Shown: positions 37,718 through 46,927, counted from the first letter of the stretch. The stretch is DNA of 64,000 nucleotides from Ruegeria sp. Alg231-54 (GCF_900143525.1 NZ_FREZ01000001.1:853260-917259), one strand, 5' to 3'. The notes: generated by a model from the letters alone, not told the origin. Numbers and translations are program-made.

Positions 37718-38387
37718 GTATTCCTCCCATTTCCATTTTTCGTCCTTTGGCTCCTCTTCCAGCAGACGAAAGCGCACTTTTGTGCATTCCAATAATGGAA
37801 ATCAGACAGAAAATTTCTCAATAAATTACTAGTATTGAAACAAAATTTTGTAAATTTGTTCACGAATAACTGGGGTATTTGTAAATAAATTGGCAAATTG
37901 CCATGTACCATGAATGCTTTCATACGCTTAGATGTGAACCGCCACAGGAGCATTCCTGCGCCTCAGCCCGACAGGCCCCATGAGCCAACAACGGGCGGAA
38001 AGTCCAGACTGCCGCTTTACGCATTCTTTCGACTGATTAAAGCAGGACAGCCACTTGGGCTATCAACGTTCCGACAATCGACACATCTCATACTGAGACA
38101 GCTTAATTCGCTCATTAGCTAAGGCAAACCCGGTCAAACAATTGAAAAGCTATTAACACTTGCCCACGAAATCGCCTTCTCGGCCTGTCTTTCACGACTC
38201 CCTGCAAATCGCCGTAAATCCAGTGAATGACGCCCATAGCAACCCCGCCAAAATACGGACCCAATACTTGATCTCGAGTTTCAGTCAGAGCGGTATTACG
38301 TGAAGCTGAAAGTAAACAGCGCTTCAAATCGCTGGGACTACTACACAATTCTGAAACGGGAAATCAAATGGGACGGGCATGAGTGGC
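37718..38387. other. A+T-rich promoter region and unassigned sequence
   Basis: About 670 bases upstream of the substrate-binding protein gene. Bases 37790-37920 are strongly A+T-rich and probably hold its promoter. From 37900 to 38387 there are short open frames on both strands (up to 77 codons) with no recognisable domain. The right end meets a decayed IS element, so part of this stretch may be debris of older insertions. Confidence 0.45.
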
Positions 38388-39122
38388 AGTGCTATCAGAC
38401 AAATTCGAACCGGTCTCAGCCTAACTCAGAAAGCCGGAATTTAGGCGGAAGAATCTGGCTTCACGCGGGAAGAGCGGCGGTTCAGTTGAGTTTGCACTTG
38501 TCGCGTGAGTAAAGCTGCCATTCATGATTGAAGTGACTATGGACGGGTGAGTGGTCTGCGGTAAACTATTGCAAACATCACATTTGCCGGAAGCAGAGCA
38601 TCGCACGTTCTTTTTTTCGAAACGGAAGATGTGAATTCTCAGCAAGATTGTTCTTCCAACGGCCAGTTTCTTGTCCTAACGCATTCCCTATGACTTTCAT
38701 CGCCGCGTCGTAAGAGTGCAATTTGTCAGTGACGACGAAACCTGGCTGGCCGAATCGTTTCATCGCTTTCTTCGAGGGCCGCAACACGATCCCGGCGCTT
38801 CGTGTCATAGCTTTCCAGCACCTCGCCTTCATGGTCGGCTGCCCGTCACAGGTAATATTGCTTGCCGGTGATCTTCAATAATAACCTAATTTAGATGCCG
38901 CTACCAGTTCGCAGAACATCGCATCCGATCTATGTGTTTTCGGCTAGTTTCTGCGGCACAGATAGGGCCAAACCTATTCAACCAGAATCGAACGTGCACC
39001 ATCACTGCTAGGCGAATGATCTCAGGGGTGGTTTTGAAGCAGCGAAAAAGTGAGCGTTTTTGTCATCAAGCGAAGCTACGAAACTGCCCTGCCTGTCTCA
39101 AGCCAATTTCCCCTGCACCACC
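38388..39122 (-). mobile_element. Decayed IS6-type insertion sequence
   Basis: A remnant about 735 bases long. On the minus strand the start reads FKTTPEIIRLAVMVHVRF, then jumps to WLNRFGPICAAET, so roughly 80 bases of the helix-turn-helix region are missing. After a damaged middle, GQPGFVVTDKLHSYDAAMKV and ETGRWKNNLAENSHLPFRKK follow, which is the DDE catalytic part of IS6-family transposases. Several stops are found in the last 50 codons. The left end (GTGCTATCAGACAAA) matches the left end of the copy at 61710. The right end stops four bases from the stop of the epimerase-like gene. It cannot be active. Confidence 0.82.
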
Positions 39123-39125
39123 CGT

Positions 39126-40193
39126 TCAAATGTTCAGGGCTTGCGGATCGAATGGCACAAGAATCTCCTGATTTTCTGTACCTCGGATCAAGAGTTGGTT
39201 TCCCAGAGTCTCAACTGCAATCACCCTGGCTCCACTACGCCAACGAAGCGCCCCGATTACATGTGTAACCTCAACTTGGCGATCGGGGTTTAGATGAATG
39301 ACGCCGTGATCGTTCGGGAAACTGTTTTCGACATTTCCCAGGATGGGCGACGCGGCCCCTTCCTCAACCCCAAGGCAGGCGAAGTGGCGGCTCGACCAAG
39401 GAGCATAATATCGACCACCGTTCGAATGCCACAGCATCGTCATCGGCAAAGCCTGAGCCGATTTAAGCGATAGGAACATGTCGCCCTCCACGGGGCGAGT
39501 TACCGCGGTCCAACCCAATTTCTCTTCAGGCGAATCCAATCCAACAACAAAGTCTTCACTCTGTGGAGACCAAGGGTAGTTTGACAGATTCACTTCGTCG
39601 TCTTTCCCGGGAAAAGAGGCCAACGTTTGGCTTTCAGCCGGATATCTAAGCGTTGAATAGCCCAATGCCGGATCAACTTCCTGCGAGACCTTCGGCGTTC
39701 TCCAACACTGCTTTCGAGAGGTTTGAATGATCCCGCCATTGGGCAAGGATACATTTGCGTGATTTGCAACTGGCACCATGCCGTCGCCACCAATGAAAGT
39801 GTGACGCTGGTAGACGAATGGATGCTCAGGATGCAGTGTAATCTCTTTTTGCAGCCTAGCTCCATAGACCGTTCTGTCGAGCTCAGCGCGCAAATAGCTG
39901 TCGGTCTTTTCTTCTAGTCTCCAACGAGAGTTAGCTGGCCACCCATGCAACGGCGATGTCCCCTCAGTTGACCCGAATGGGGCGCAGAAGAAATCACCGC
40001 CGAGTTTTTCCAAATGAGGTGCTATACCTTCGGGCATAACTTCGTCTGTGCCGACCCAAGGGGCGCGATGCAGTGGTGAAATCTCTGCGTAACCGTCGTA
40101 CACACTGAAACTCTCAATCAACCCCAACTGCAAATCGAATGAAAGCCGGATGCCCCTTGCGGACAGTTCGATCACAAACCACTCCCAACCCAA
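39126..40193 (-). CDS. Aldose 1-epimerase-like protein
   Basis: 355 residues, soluble, with no signal peptide. Beta-strand-rich, with a TSPLHGWPANSRWRLEE segment (near residue 77) like the HGF-type motif of aldose and hexose-phosphate epimerases, a later VNLSNYPWS stretch and a C-terminal NLP-type Trp/His-rich part. I assign it to the galactose-mutarotase superfold with moderate confidence. It could equilibrate anomers or bind the imported sugar. It sits downstream of the MocE-type ferredoxin (four-base gap) and belongs to the minus-strand arm of the catabolic module. Its stop lies next to an IS remnant, but the C-terminus looks complete. Confidence 0.6.
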   Translation of the reverse strand: MGWEWFVIELSARGIRLSFDLQLGLIESFSVYDGYAEISPLHRAPWVGTDEVMPEGIAPHLEKLGGDFFCAPFGSTEGTSPLHGWPANSRWRLEEKTDSYLRAELDRTVYGARLQKEITLHPEHPFVYQRHTFIGGDGMVPVANHANVSLPNGGIIQTSRKQCWRTPKVSQEVDPALGYSTLRYPAESQTLASFPGKDDEVNLSNYPWSPQSEDFVVGLDSPEEKLGWTAVTRPVEGDMFLSLKSAQALPMTMLWHSNGGRYYAPWSSRHFACLGVEEGAASPILGNVENSFPNDHGVIHLNPDRQVEVTHVIGALRWRSGARVIAVETLGNQLLIRGTENQEILVPFDPQALNI

Positions 40194-40197
40194 TAAA

Positions 40198-40509
40198 TCA
40201 TCCTACCAATACCATGATGCGACCATTTCCTACTCTGGTTGCGTAGGTGCGGAGATCTTCACATACGGGCGCCCTCAAAGCTTTGCCCGTGCGATAGTCG
40301 AATAGCCCATTATGCTTGGGGCACTCTATCTCGTTGTCCATCACCAGCCCGTCCGACAAGTGCACTTGTTCGTGTGTACAGAGACCATCGGTGCAATAGA
40401 ACTCATTGTCCAAACTACGAACAATCACGTAGGTTCTACCGTCGTGGTCCCAACGAATGAGATCTTCTTCCTCAACATCGTCTACGGCGCATGCGTCAAC
40501 CCAAGGCAT
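40198..40509 (-). CDS. mocE: MocE-type Rieske [2Fe-2S] ferredoxin
   Basis: 103 residues with the full Rieske cluster motif: Cys44-Thr-His46 in GLCTHEQVH and Cys63-Pro-Lys-His66 in ECPKHNG. There is no catalytic domain, so it is an electron carrier. It matches the MocE ferredoxins, which feed electrons to the MocD oxygenase in rhizopine catabolism of rhizobia. The stop of the desaturase-like gene overlaps its start by one base, so the two are co-produced in a fixed ratio. No ferredoxin reductase (MocF) is encoded in the window. It must be supplied from elsewhere. Confidence 0.9.
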   Translation of the reverse strand: MPWVDACAVDDVEEEDLIRWDHDGRTYVIVRSLDNEFYCTDGLCTHEQVHLSDGLVMDNEIECPKHNGLFDYRTGKALRAPVCEDLRTYATRVGNGRIMVLVG

Positions 40510-41684
40510 TACGTTCCTCCTTGATCACCGATTTCTAACCCGGTGTTTCTCTCCGGAACTGCCAAGTGCAAATGTTCCCGATATGGGCGGGCCGTCGGCG
40601 GGAGCGACTTTCGAATGGCATGGTTCGGATCTACTCGCTGCCTCATGACGGAGCCCATCATTTCCCTGTAGCCGTCCCAAATCGAAGTGTTCGGCGGCGG
40701 CAGGTCATCCTTGATCAGTTCATGAAGCGCTGGAAGAGAATAGTATGGAACCATCGGGAACATATGGTGTTCGATGTGGTAATTCATGTTCCAGTATACC
40801 CATCGGCTGATCGGGTTCATATAGAGCGTTCGGGAATTCAAACGGTGATCAAGAACATTCTCCGCAAGCCCTCCATGCTGAAGCAGCCCCGTCATTACGA
40901 AATGCCAACACCCATAGACCCGAGGACCTCCGATCAAGAGTATGGGGATCAGGGATTTCCATGCGGCCCCGGAGACAAGCAAAACAAATGAAACCACCAA
41001 AACAGCGGCGTAGATTGCAATGTGAACCCGCGCCCAAAAGATCGCCTTGGGCCATTGGCTTTCCGGAATGTAATCCCGCTCTTCTTGCGACAAGTTTCCC
41101 ATCGCATTTCGCGTCAGAACTTTGAGGGAAGTCCACGTTTCAACAATCCCCACAAACGCAAGCGCTTTCAGGATCAGGCTGATCGGGTGCATCCACGCTA
41201 TTTCCGGATCGCGGCCAACAATGAGTGTATCGGTGTGATGCCGCGCGTGGCTCCAGCGCCAATTGACCGGGTTTCGCATGATCTGGAAGGACGCGATGTG
41301 GTACACGACGTCGTTCATCCAGCGGGTTCGAAAGGCTGTTCCGTGTCCGCATTCGTGCCAACGGCTGTCGCAGGCAGAACCATACACGACGCCGTATGCA
41401 AACCAGAAAGGCACGCAAAGCCAGCGGCCCCAGAAGTACAGACCACCAGCCGCAAAAACAAAGTGCAGAGCGATCCAGATCACTGTGTCTCGAATGGCCG
41501 GCGCATCCCTGCGCTTCATAAGCGATTTCAGATTCTTACGAGGAACATCGCTGTGGTACCACTCTGCGGCAGACAGGCCGTTTTCTATCGCTTGACGCGT
41601 ATTCGCACCAGTCAGGGAATAATCTCGAACAGTGAGTTCAGAGCCAATGGGTGTGGTCGACTTACTCATTTCCCCTGTCTCCAT
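40509..41684 (-). CDS. MocD-like membrane fatty-acid-desaturase-fold oxygenase
   Basis: 391 residues with four or more membrane helices. The three histidine boxes of membrane diiron enzymes are intact: His110-ECGH114, His146-ARHH150 and His303-IEHH307, plus an extra HxxxH-like His near 270. This fold includes desaturases and hydroxylases. With the MocE-type ferredoxin directly behind it, the closest precedent is MocD, thought to hydroxylate the methyl ether of rhizopine. Demethylation of a methylated sugar or cyclitol is the best guess for its role here. Its promoter faces away from the LacI gene's stop, with a 60-base gap. Confidence 0.85.
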   Translation of the reverse strand: METGEMSKSTTPIGSELTVRDYSLTGANTRQAIENGLSAAEWYHSDVPRKNLKSLMKRRDAPAIRDTVIWIALHFVFAAGGLYFWGRWLCVPFWFAYGVVYGSACDSRWHECGHGTAFRTRWMNDVVYHIASFQIMRNPVNWRWSHARHHTDTLIVGRDPEIAWMHPISLILKALAFVGIVETWTSLKVLTRNAMGNLSQEERDYIPESQWPKAIFWARVHIAIYAAVLVVSFVLLVSGAAWKSLIPILLIGGPRVYGCWHFVMTGLLQHGGLAENVLDHRLNSRTLYMNPISRWVYWNMNYHIEHHMFPMVPYYSLPALHELIKDDLPPPNTSIWDGYREMMGSVMRQRVDPNHAIRKSLPPTARPYREHLHLAVPERNTGLEIGDQGGT

Positions 41685-41745
41685 CGCTCACAGCGCGTCC
41701 CGCTTCTGGCTAGACTATAGCAAAGGCGCCTAGATTTTGACTGCG

Positions 41746-42774
41746 CTAATTGGGCGGCGCAGAGCTCGCCCGTGTTACAAGCTCTACGGGAAGCGCTGAT
41801 TTCATTGGGAGCGCTTTGCCAGTGTTCGCCAACTGGCCCAGCAAAACCTCCGCCGCACGGCGCCCCAGTTGGTGCCGGTCCTGTCGGATTGTTGTCAGCG
41901 CGGGAACGTAAGACCCAGACATTTCGATGTCGTCGAAACCAACAACCGAAATATCACCGGGAATCTTCAACCCACCCGCGACCAGCCCGGAAATCAATCC
42001 AAAAGCAACCATATCCGCGGCGCAGAACACCGCCGTTGGGCGCTCATCCATCGCAAGTATTCGTCTGGCGGCCTCATGTCCGGATTCCAGCGAGAAGTCG
42101 CCCCTGATGATCCACTCGGACCGCGCTGGGAGCCCCAAGCGTGTCCGTTCTTCGACCACACCCTCACGCCGGGCGGCCGTCAGAACATTCCCGTCAGGAC
42201 CGGTAACATGCGCGATTTTCTTGTGGCCCAAATCATGTAAGTGCCTGATCGCCAATCGCGCACCTTCAGCGTTGTCGCTGGAAATCACCGGAAAGGCCTC
42301 GCCTTCCACCCACTCACATAAAAATACTATGCGGTCGCCCGCGCCGTATGTGACGCATTGCTGAAGTGCGGTCGAAGGAATGCCACCATCCAAAGAGATT
42401 GCGCCATCTATCCGGCCGTCTCGAAAGTACCCAGCAAGAGTTTCTTCCTGCAGCGGATTACTTTCGGTATCGGCGATCAGAACTGCATAGTCCGAGCCCG
42501 CAAACCCTTCGCTGATACCGGCAAGTATGCCCGAATAGAAAGGTTTGCCGAGGTTGGGAACCAGGATCAGTACCGCCCCCGCCCTTTTCATCCGCAGGTT
42601 TCGGGCAGCTTGATTAACACGATATCCCGTCTCGCGAATAGCATCCAAAACAGCACCACGTGTTGATTTTGACACCAGATCGGGATTGGACAGAACACGA
42701 CTTACAGTGGCTGTCGACACCTGCGAAACACGTGCGACGTCCTGTATTGTGGCGGGTTTGGGTATCTTGCTCAT
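41746..42774 (-). CDS. LacI family transcriptional regulator
   Basis: 342 residues. The N-terminal LacI helix-turn-helix reads TIQDVARVSQVSTATVSRVL and is followed by the hinge helix region NQAARNLRMKRAG. The effector domain has a periplasmic-binding fold (AVLIADTESNPLQEE, FCAADMVAFGLI, SVVGFDDIEMS). It is divergent from the SDR gene at 42952. Two copies of a TGTAATCGATTACA-like palindrome lie in between, fitting a LacI repressor that controls the sugar module and itself. The inducer is probably the imported compound. Confidence 0.93.
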   Translation of the reverse strand: MSKIPKPATIQDVARVSQVSTATVSRVLSNPDLVSKSTRGAVLDAIRETGYRVNQAARNLRMKRAGAVLILVPNLGKPFYSGILAGISEGFAGSDYAVLIADTESNPLQEETLAGYFRDGRIDGAISLDGGIPSTALQQCVTYGAGDRIVFLCEWVEGEAFPVISSDNAEGARLAIRHLHDLGHKKIAHVTGPDGNVLTAARREGVVEERTRLGLPARSEWIIRGDFSLESGHEAARRILAMDERPTAVFCAADMVAFGLISGLVAGGLKIPGDISVVGFDDIEMSGSYVPALTTIRQDRHQLGRRAAEVLLGQLANTGKALPMKSALPVELVTRASSAPPN

Positions 42775-42825
42775 TGCTTGGCAGTCGATTTCTAGCTTGA
42801 CTCGAATCTCATGTGGTGCCGATTA

Positions 42826-42839
42826 TGTAATCGATTACA
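42826..42839. promoter_or_regulatory. LacI-type operator 1
   Basis: Perfect 14-base palindrome TGTAATCGATTACA between the LacI gene and the SDR gene. The central CG pair and flanking symmetry are typical of LacI/GalR operators. A second copy lies 42 bases downstream. No other copy was noticed in the window. Confidence 0.8.
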
Positions 42840-42867
42840 CTATTTGGAAAGTGGGTTTTTCTCAAAA

Positions 42868-42881
42868 TGTAATCGATTGCA
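42868..42881. promoter_or_regulatory. LacI-type operator 2
   Basis: TGTAATCGATTGCA, one base from the perfect palindrome of operator 1. The centres are 42 bases apart, four turns of the helix, so two repressor dimers would lie on the same face. It ends about 30 bases before a 13-codon leader frame. Confidence 0.75.
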
Positions 42882-42910
42882 GTAACGATTTCGCTAAACG
42901 AGGGAAACTG

Positions 42911-42952
42911 ATGGCATCCGAATTCAAACGCAACAAAAGCCGGGTTCTTTGA
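42911..42952 (+). CDS. Possible 13-codon leader peptide
   Basis: ATG with a GAGGGAAA site upstream, followed by MASEFKRNKSRVL and a TGA that overlaps the ATG of the SDR gene (TGATG). It may couple translation to the SDR, or be a chance frame. It has no regulatory codon run, such as repeated rare amino acids, that would suggest attenuation. Confidence 0.35.
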   Translation: MASEFKRNKSRVL

Positions 42953-43680
42953 TGGTTTCGAAGGTCACATTCGACTTTGCCGGGGCAACGGTCCTGGTGA
43001 TCGGTGCCAGCCGAGCCGGCATTGGTGCCGCTATTGCAAGAGAATTCCAGGACTCGGGTGCCACAGTGGAGATTACCGGTGTGGAACCGCAATGCGTCGA
43101 AGAGGACGCCGCCCGGTTTGACTACATTCAACTGGATGTGACCGACAACGACGAAGTCTACAATTTCGCAAGCACACGCGACCATATTGACGTTTTAGTC
43201 AATTGCGCTGCGGTCACACAGCGTGGCAAGGAAATGGCGCCCGAATTCTTCTCCCACGTGTTGGACGTAAATCTAACAGGGTCTTTTCGCTGCGCCGAAG
43301 CGCTGCACCCTGCCCTTTCGGGCGCAAAAGGCCGCGTCATCAATGTGGCCTCAATGTATGCGCGCTTTGGTTCGCCACGAAACCCAGCCTATGGCGCGTC
43401 AAAGGCCGGTGTAGAACAACTGACGAAATCATTGGCGATTGCGTGGGCCAAGGATGGTATTCGGGTGAATGCAATCGCGCCTGGGTTTGTCGTGACAGAG
43501 CAATCTGCCCGGGCTCGAGAAGATTCTATTTTCACAACTGCTATCGAAGACCGCACTCCATTGGCACGTTGGGGTCATCCCGAAGACATCGCTGGAACAG
43601 CCTTGTTTCTCGCATCCGATGCGGCAGCGTTTGTGACAGGTGCCTGCGTGATCGTGGACGGAGGGTATTCGGTTGTTTGA
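42952..43680 (+). CDS. SDR family NAD(P)-dependent oxidoreductase
   Basis: About 242 residues. It has GASRAGIGAAIAREF for the cofactor, NCAAVT in place of NNAG, Ser in NVASMYA and the catalytic Tyr-xxx-Lys in YGASKAGVE. The C-terminal GACVIVDGGYSV is typical. It oxidises a hydroxyl of a sugar, cyclitol or related alcohol. The ATG at 42952 is used, since the TTG at 42949 gives a double Met and no better site. It is the first gene of the plus-strand catabolic operon, right behind the LacI operators. Confidence 0.9.
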   Translation: MVSKVTFDFAGATVLVIGASRAGIGAAIAREFQDSGATVEITGVEPQCVEEDAARFDYIQLDVTDNDEVYNFASTRDHIDVLVNCAAVTQRGKEMAPEFFSHVLDVNLTGSFRCAEALHPALSGAKGRVINVASMYARFGSPRNPAYGASKAGVEQLTKSLAIAWAKDGIRVNAIAPGFVVTEQSARAREDSIFTTAIEDRTPLARWGHPEDIAGTALFLASDAAAFVTGACVIVDGGYSVV

Positions 43681-43692
43681 CAGGAGCGCACA

Positions 43693-44847
43693 GTGAGTGA
43701 CATCGCAAAAATCCGCGCTGCGGTGATCGGGACCGGATTCATAGGAACAGTGCATGTTCAGGCCCTTCGGCGTCTGGGTGTAGATGTAAGAGGTCTTCTT
43801 GGATCATCGCCAGAGCGTGGCCGGGAACGGGCGCGCGAAATGAGCGTTCCACGCGCCTTTGACACGCTGGACGACCTATTGGCGGATAAAAGTGTCGATG
43901 TCGTACATGTAACGACCCCTAATCACGCACATTATCCGCAGGTGAAATCGATCCTGGCTGCGGGCAAACACGTCATCTGCGAGAAACCCCTTGCCATGAC
44001 ATCCGCTGAAAGCGCCGAAATGGTCGACCTTGCCAAGGCTTCTGGCAAGGTTGCAGCGGTTTGTTACAACATTCGCTTTTATCCGCTGAACCAACAAGCC
44101 CATGGCATGGTCATGGCCGGGGATCTGGGTGACATCCGTTTTGTTACCGGGCACTACCATCAGGACTGGCTTGCCAAACCTAGCGACTGGAACTGGCGGC
44201 TAGAAAGCGAAATGGGCGGCGCGCTGCGATCGGTTGGTGACATCGGAACGCACTGGGTTGACCTGACCAGCTTCGTCACCGGGTTGAAGGCGACCTCTGT
44301 CTTTGCAGAGCTGACAACCTTCCTTCCGAAACGCCAGAAACCTCTTGGTCCGGTTGAGACATTTACCAGCGGAACCGGCGAAACTAAGACTGTGCACATC
44401 GATACCGACGATGCTGCCATGATCCTCATCCGATATGAAAACGGAGCGCGGGCCGTGATGAGCACATCTCAGGTGAACATGGGTCGAAAGAACTCGTTGC
44501 AATGGGACATCGCCGGAGCAAATGCCAGTGCGGCTTGGGACAGTGAAACTCCTGATCATCTGTTCATTGGGCATCGTGACGCGCCCAACCAGACCCTGAT
44601 GCGTGACTTCACCTTGATGAACGCTTCGGGGATCGCAGCCGCCACATTGCCGCCCGGGCATGTCGAAGGGTTCGCAGATTCATTCTTCAACTTTTTCCGG
44701 GCGGTCTATGCCGACGTCATCTCAGGCGGGCGGCAACAAGGCAGCACATGGGCCACATTTGAGGACGGCCATTACGAGATGCAGTTCTGCGATGCCGTCG
44801 TGAAATCGGCGAGTGAGAGCCGCTGGGTCGATTTGAGCGAGATTTGA
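43693..44847 (+). CDS. Gfo/Idh/MocA family oxidoreductase (first of three)
   Basis: 384 residues, with a GTG start at 43693 and an AGGAG site. The N-terminal Rossmann fold has VIGTGFIGTVHVQAL and the EKPLAMT motif of this family, whose Lys-Pro is part of the active site. The C-terminal domain is a beta-sheet with a conserved His near the middle (GDIGTHWVDLTS). Members oxidise or reduce sugar and inositol hydroxyls with NAD. It follows the SDR gene after 12 bases and precedes the isomerase gene. Confidence 0.92.
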   Translation: MSDIAKIRAAVIGTGFIGTVHVQALRRLGVDVRGLLGSSPERGRERAREMSVPRAFDTLDDLLADKSVDVVHVTTPNHAHYPQVKSILAAGKHVICEKPLAMTSAESAEMVDLAKASGKVAAVCYNIRFYPLNQQAHGMVMAGDLGDIRFVTGHYHQDWLAKPSDWNWRLESEMGGALRSVGDIGTHWVDLTSFVTGLKATSVFAELTTFLPKRQKPLGPVETFTSGTGETKTVHIDTDDAAMILIRYENGARAVMSTSQVNMGRKNSLQWDIAGANASAAWDSETPDHLFIGHRDAPNQTLMRDFTLMNASGIAAATLPPGHVEGFADSFFNFFRAVYADVISGGRQQGSTWATFEDGHYEMQFCDAVVKSASESRWVDLSEI

Positions 44848-44857
44848 GGGCGATGAC

Positions 44858-45772
44858 ATGAAACTGGGCTTACTGACTGCACCATTCGAAAACTCTCAAT
44901 TGACTGAGGTGGCGGCCTGGGCCGGTTCCAATGGGTTTTCGGCGATGGAGGTCGCCTGCTGGCCATCGTCAGGTGGCGAACAACGGCGCTATGCGGGAAC
45001 CAGCCACATCAACGTAGATGGCCTTTCTGCGGGTCAGGGCACTGAAATTGTTGGGAAGCTCGGCGATCAGGGTATCGAGATTTCGGGTCTGGGGTACTAT
45101 CCCAACCCGCTCCACGCCGATGCAGAGCACCGGGCTGAAGTCATTGGGCATCTTAACAAGGTAGTCACAGCCGCTGGCGTAATGGGCATCAAAGTTGTCA
45201 ACACATTCGTCGGCGGAGATCGCACTCTGCATCTCGACGCGAACTGGGAGCGTGCCACCGAAATTTTCGACCCGATCGTGAAGCACGCTCAAAACTCCGG
45301 AGTACGTCTGTGCTTTGAGAACTGCCCGATGATCTTCAGCTATGACGAATGGCCCGGGGGTCACAACATTGCTTACTCGCCAAGAATCTGGCGGCGGATA
45401 TTCGAGGAATGGGGCGATGCGGTTGGCATGAACTTCGATCCTTCACATCTGATCTGGCAGTTCATCGATCAAAAACGGTTCATCAAAGAATTTGGCCCAT
45501 ACATGGCCCATGTCCATGCCAAGGACGTGATGGTTGACCAGGACGGGCTTTATGAGAACGGGGTGATGTCAACCGGTATGGGATGGCAAATCCCGCGACT
45601 TTGCGGGCTGGGCGATGTGGATTGGTCCGGTTTCTTTTCCGGCCTGTACCGCGCCGGTTACGACGGTCCGATCATTATCGAACATGAAGACAGATTGTTT
45701 GAAGGGACTGACGAAAAGGTCAAGCGGGGTTTTCTGCTGGCCCGGGATGTCCTGTCACCATTCATCAAGTGA
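44858..45772 (+). CDS. TIM-barrel sugar phosphate isomerase/epimerase-type enzyme (IolE/MocC-like)
   Basis: 304 residues of the AP-endonuclease-2/xylose-isomerase-like barrel. Metal ligands are likely Glu in CFENCPM, Asp-Pro-Ser-His in FDPSHLI, His in HVHAKD and Glu in IIIEHED near the C-terminus. Relatives include IolE (inosose dehydratase), MocC and ketose epimerases. In this setting it could dehydrate or isomerise the keto sugar or inosose made by the dehydrogenases. It lies between the first Gfo/Idh gene and the transporter genes. Confidence 0.87.
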   Translation: MKLGLLTAPFENSQLTEVAAWAGSNGFSAMEVACWPSSGGEQRRYAGTSHINVDGLSAGQGTEIVGKLGDQGIEISGLGYYPNPLHADAEHRAEVIGHLNKVVTAAGVMGIKVVNTFVGGDRTLHLDANWERATEIFDPIVKHAQNSGVRLCFENCPMIFSYDEWPGGHNIAYSPRIWRRIFEEWGDAVGMNFDPSHLIWQFIDQKRFIKEFGPYMAHVHAKDVMVDQDGLYENGVMSTGMGWQIPRLCGLGDVDWSGFFSGLYRAGYDGPIIIEHEDRLFEGTDEKVKRGFLLARDVLSPFIK

Positions 45773-45816
45773 AGAAATTATCAAATTTGAAATGACTAAA
45801 TCTGGGAGGAAAAAAA

Positions 45817-46854
45817 ATGAAGAACCTACTTTATGGTGTTGCTGCTCTTGCAGTTTCAGCGTCTCTTTCAACTGTGGCGATGGCTGACGGGCACAAGCAA
45901 TACACAATCGGAGTGTCCAATACCGTTCAAGGCAATGGCTGGCGCGAACAGATGATTTGCGCCATGCGTGCCCAAGCTCTGGTCGAAGCCGATGTGACAA
46001 ACCTGATCGTCGCGCATCGCAACACCGATTCAGCCGGGCAACTGGAAGACATCAACAACCTCATCGAAGCAGGCGTTGACGCAATTGTCCTGAACCCCTC
46101 CAACCCGGATGCTTTGAATTCAGCACTGGAAAAAGCAATGGCGCAAGATATCGTCGTTGTTGCCGTGGATGCCGGCGTTTCGGCTGAAGGTGCCTACATT
46201 CTTTCGAACAATCAGGAAGAATACGCCTACCTCGGTGCCAAATGGTTGTTTGAACAACTCGGAGGCAAAGGTGACGTTGTCTACATGCGTGGCATTGCTG
46301 GCGTCTCAGCCGATACAGATCGAGACAACGGCTTTAAACGCGCGTTGGCAGAACACCCCGATATCAATGTGGTGCATGAAGTTTTCACCGGCTGGCAGCA
46401 AGACCAGGGCAAGCAACAGATCTTCGATTACCTGGCCACCGGAATTCCGTTCGACGGTGTCTGGACCAGCGGTATCGACAATGTAATCGTCGACGCGTTC
46501 ACTGAATCCGGCGCTCCCCTGGTTCCGATCGTTGGCGCAGACAACGCAGGATTTGTTCAATACTTGACCGAGGTTGAGGGATTGAATGGCGCAGCGGTAA
46601 CAAATCCTGGCTCAGTCGGCGGCGCAGGCATTGCTTTGGCTGTCGACATTCTGAACGGCAAGGCACCTGAGAACAAAACCGTTCTTGTAGATCCTGTGCT
46701 TTGGGAGAACTCGACGGACGCAGGCCGTGAAACGATCACAGCGGCTCAGAATCCTAACCTTGACCCAGAGTGGCCCGTATCAGTGACCGTTCCCGGCTGG
46801 ACCGACTACACGATGGAACAAATCATCGACTGTAAGGGACCCGGCGAGGGTTGA
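45817..46854 (+). CDS. Sugar ABC transporter substrate-binding protein (ribose/MocB type)
   Basis: 345 residues. A signal peptide of about 23 residues (ends VAMADG) is followed by a Peripl_BP_4 fold: YTIGVSNTVQGNGWREQM, LNPSNPDALNSALEKAM and VVAVDAGVS are typical of ribose, rhizopine and inositol binding proteins. A strong site GGGAGGAAAA lies before the ATG. The ATP-binding and two permease genes follow. It selects the module's substrate, and Asp/Arg residues in VYMRGIAGVSADTDRD probably contact hydroxyl groups. Confidence 0.92.
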   Translation: MKNLLYGVAALAVSASLSTVAMADGHKQYTIGVSNTVQGNGWREQMICAMRAQALVEADVTNLIVAHRNTDSAGQLEDINNLIEAGVDAIVLNPSNPDALNSALEKAMAQDIVVVAVDAGVSAEGAYILSNNQEEYAYLGAKWLFEQLGGKGDVVYMRGIAGVSADTDRDNGFKRALAEHPDINVVHEVFTGWQQDQGKQQIFDYLATGIPFDGVWTSGIDNVIVDAFTESGAPLVPIVGADNAGFVQYLTEVEGLNGAAVTNPGSVGGAGIALAVDILNGKAPENKTVLVDPVLWENSTDAGRETITAAQNPNLDPEWPVSVTVPGWTDYTMEQIIDCKGPGEG

Positions 46855-46927
46855 TCCGAATTGACTGGCCTTCCGCCTTTAGCTGGGCGGAAGGCAAATC
46901 CAACCCACTCGGCATTCAAGGACTTCC

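Noticed and set aside
37898..38348. Small frames of 74 and 77 codons upstream of the Liv-type binding protein
   Set aside because: No domain, no conserved motif and poor start sites. The right end adjoins IS debris.
40198..40509. Rieske protein as a ring-hydroxylating dioxygenase component
   Set aside because: Only 103 residues and no catalytic alpha or beta subunit nearby. Its neighbour is a diiron membrane oxygenase, so an electron carrier of MocE type fits better.
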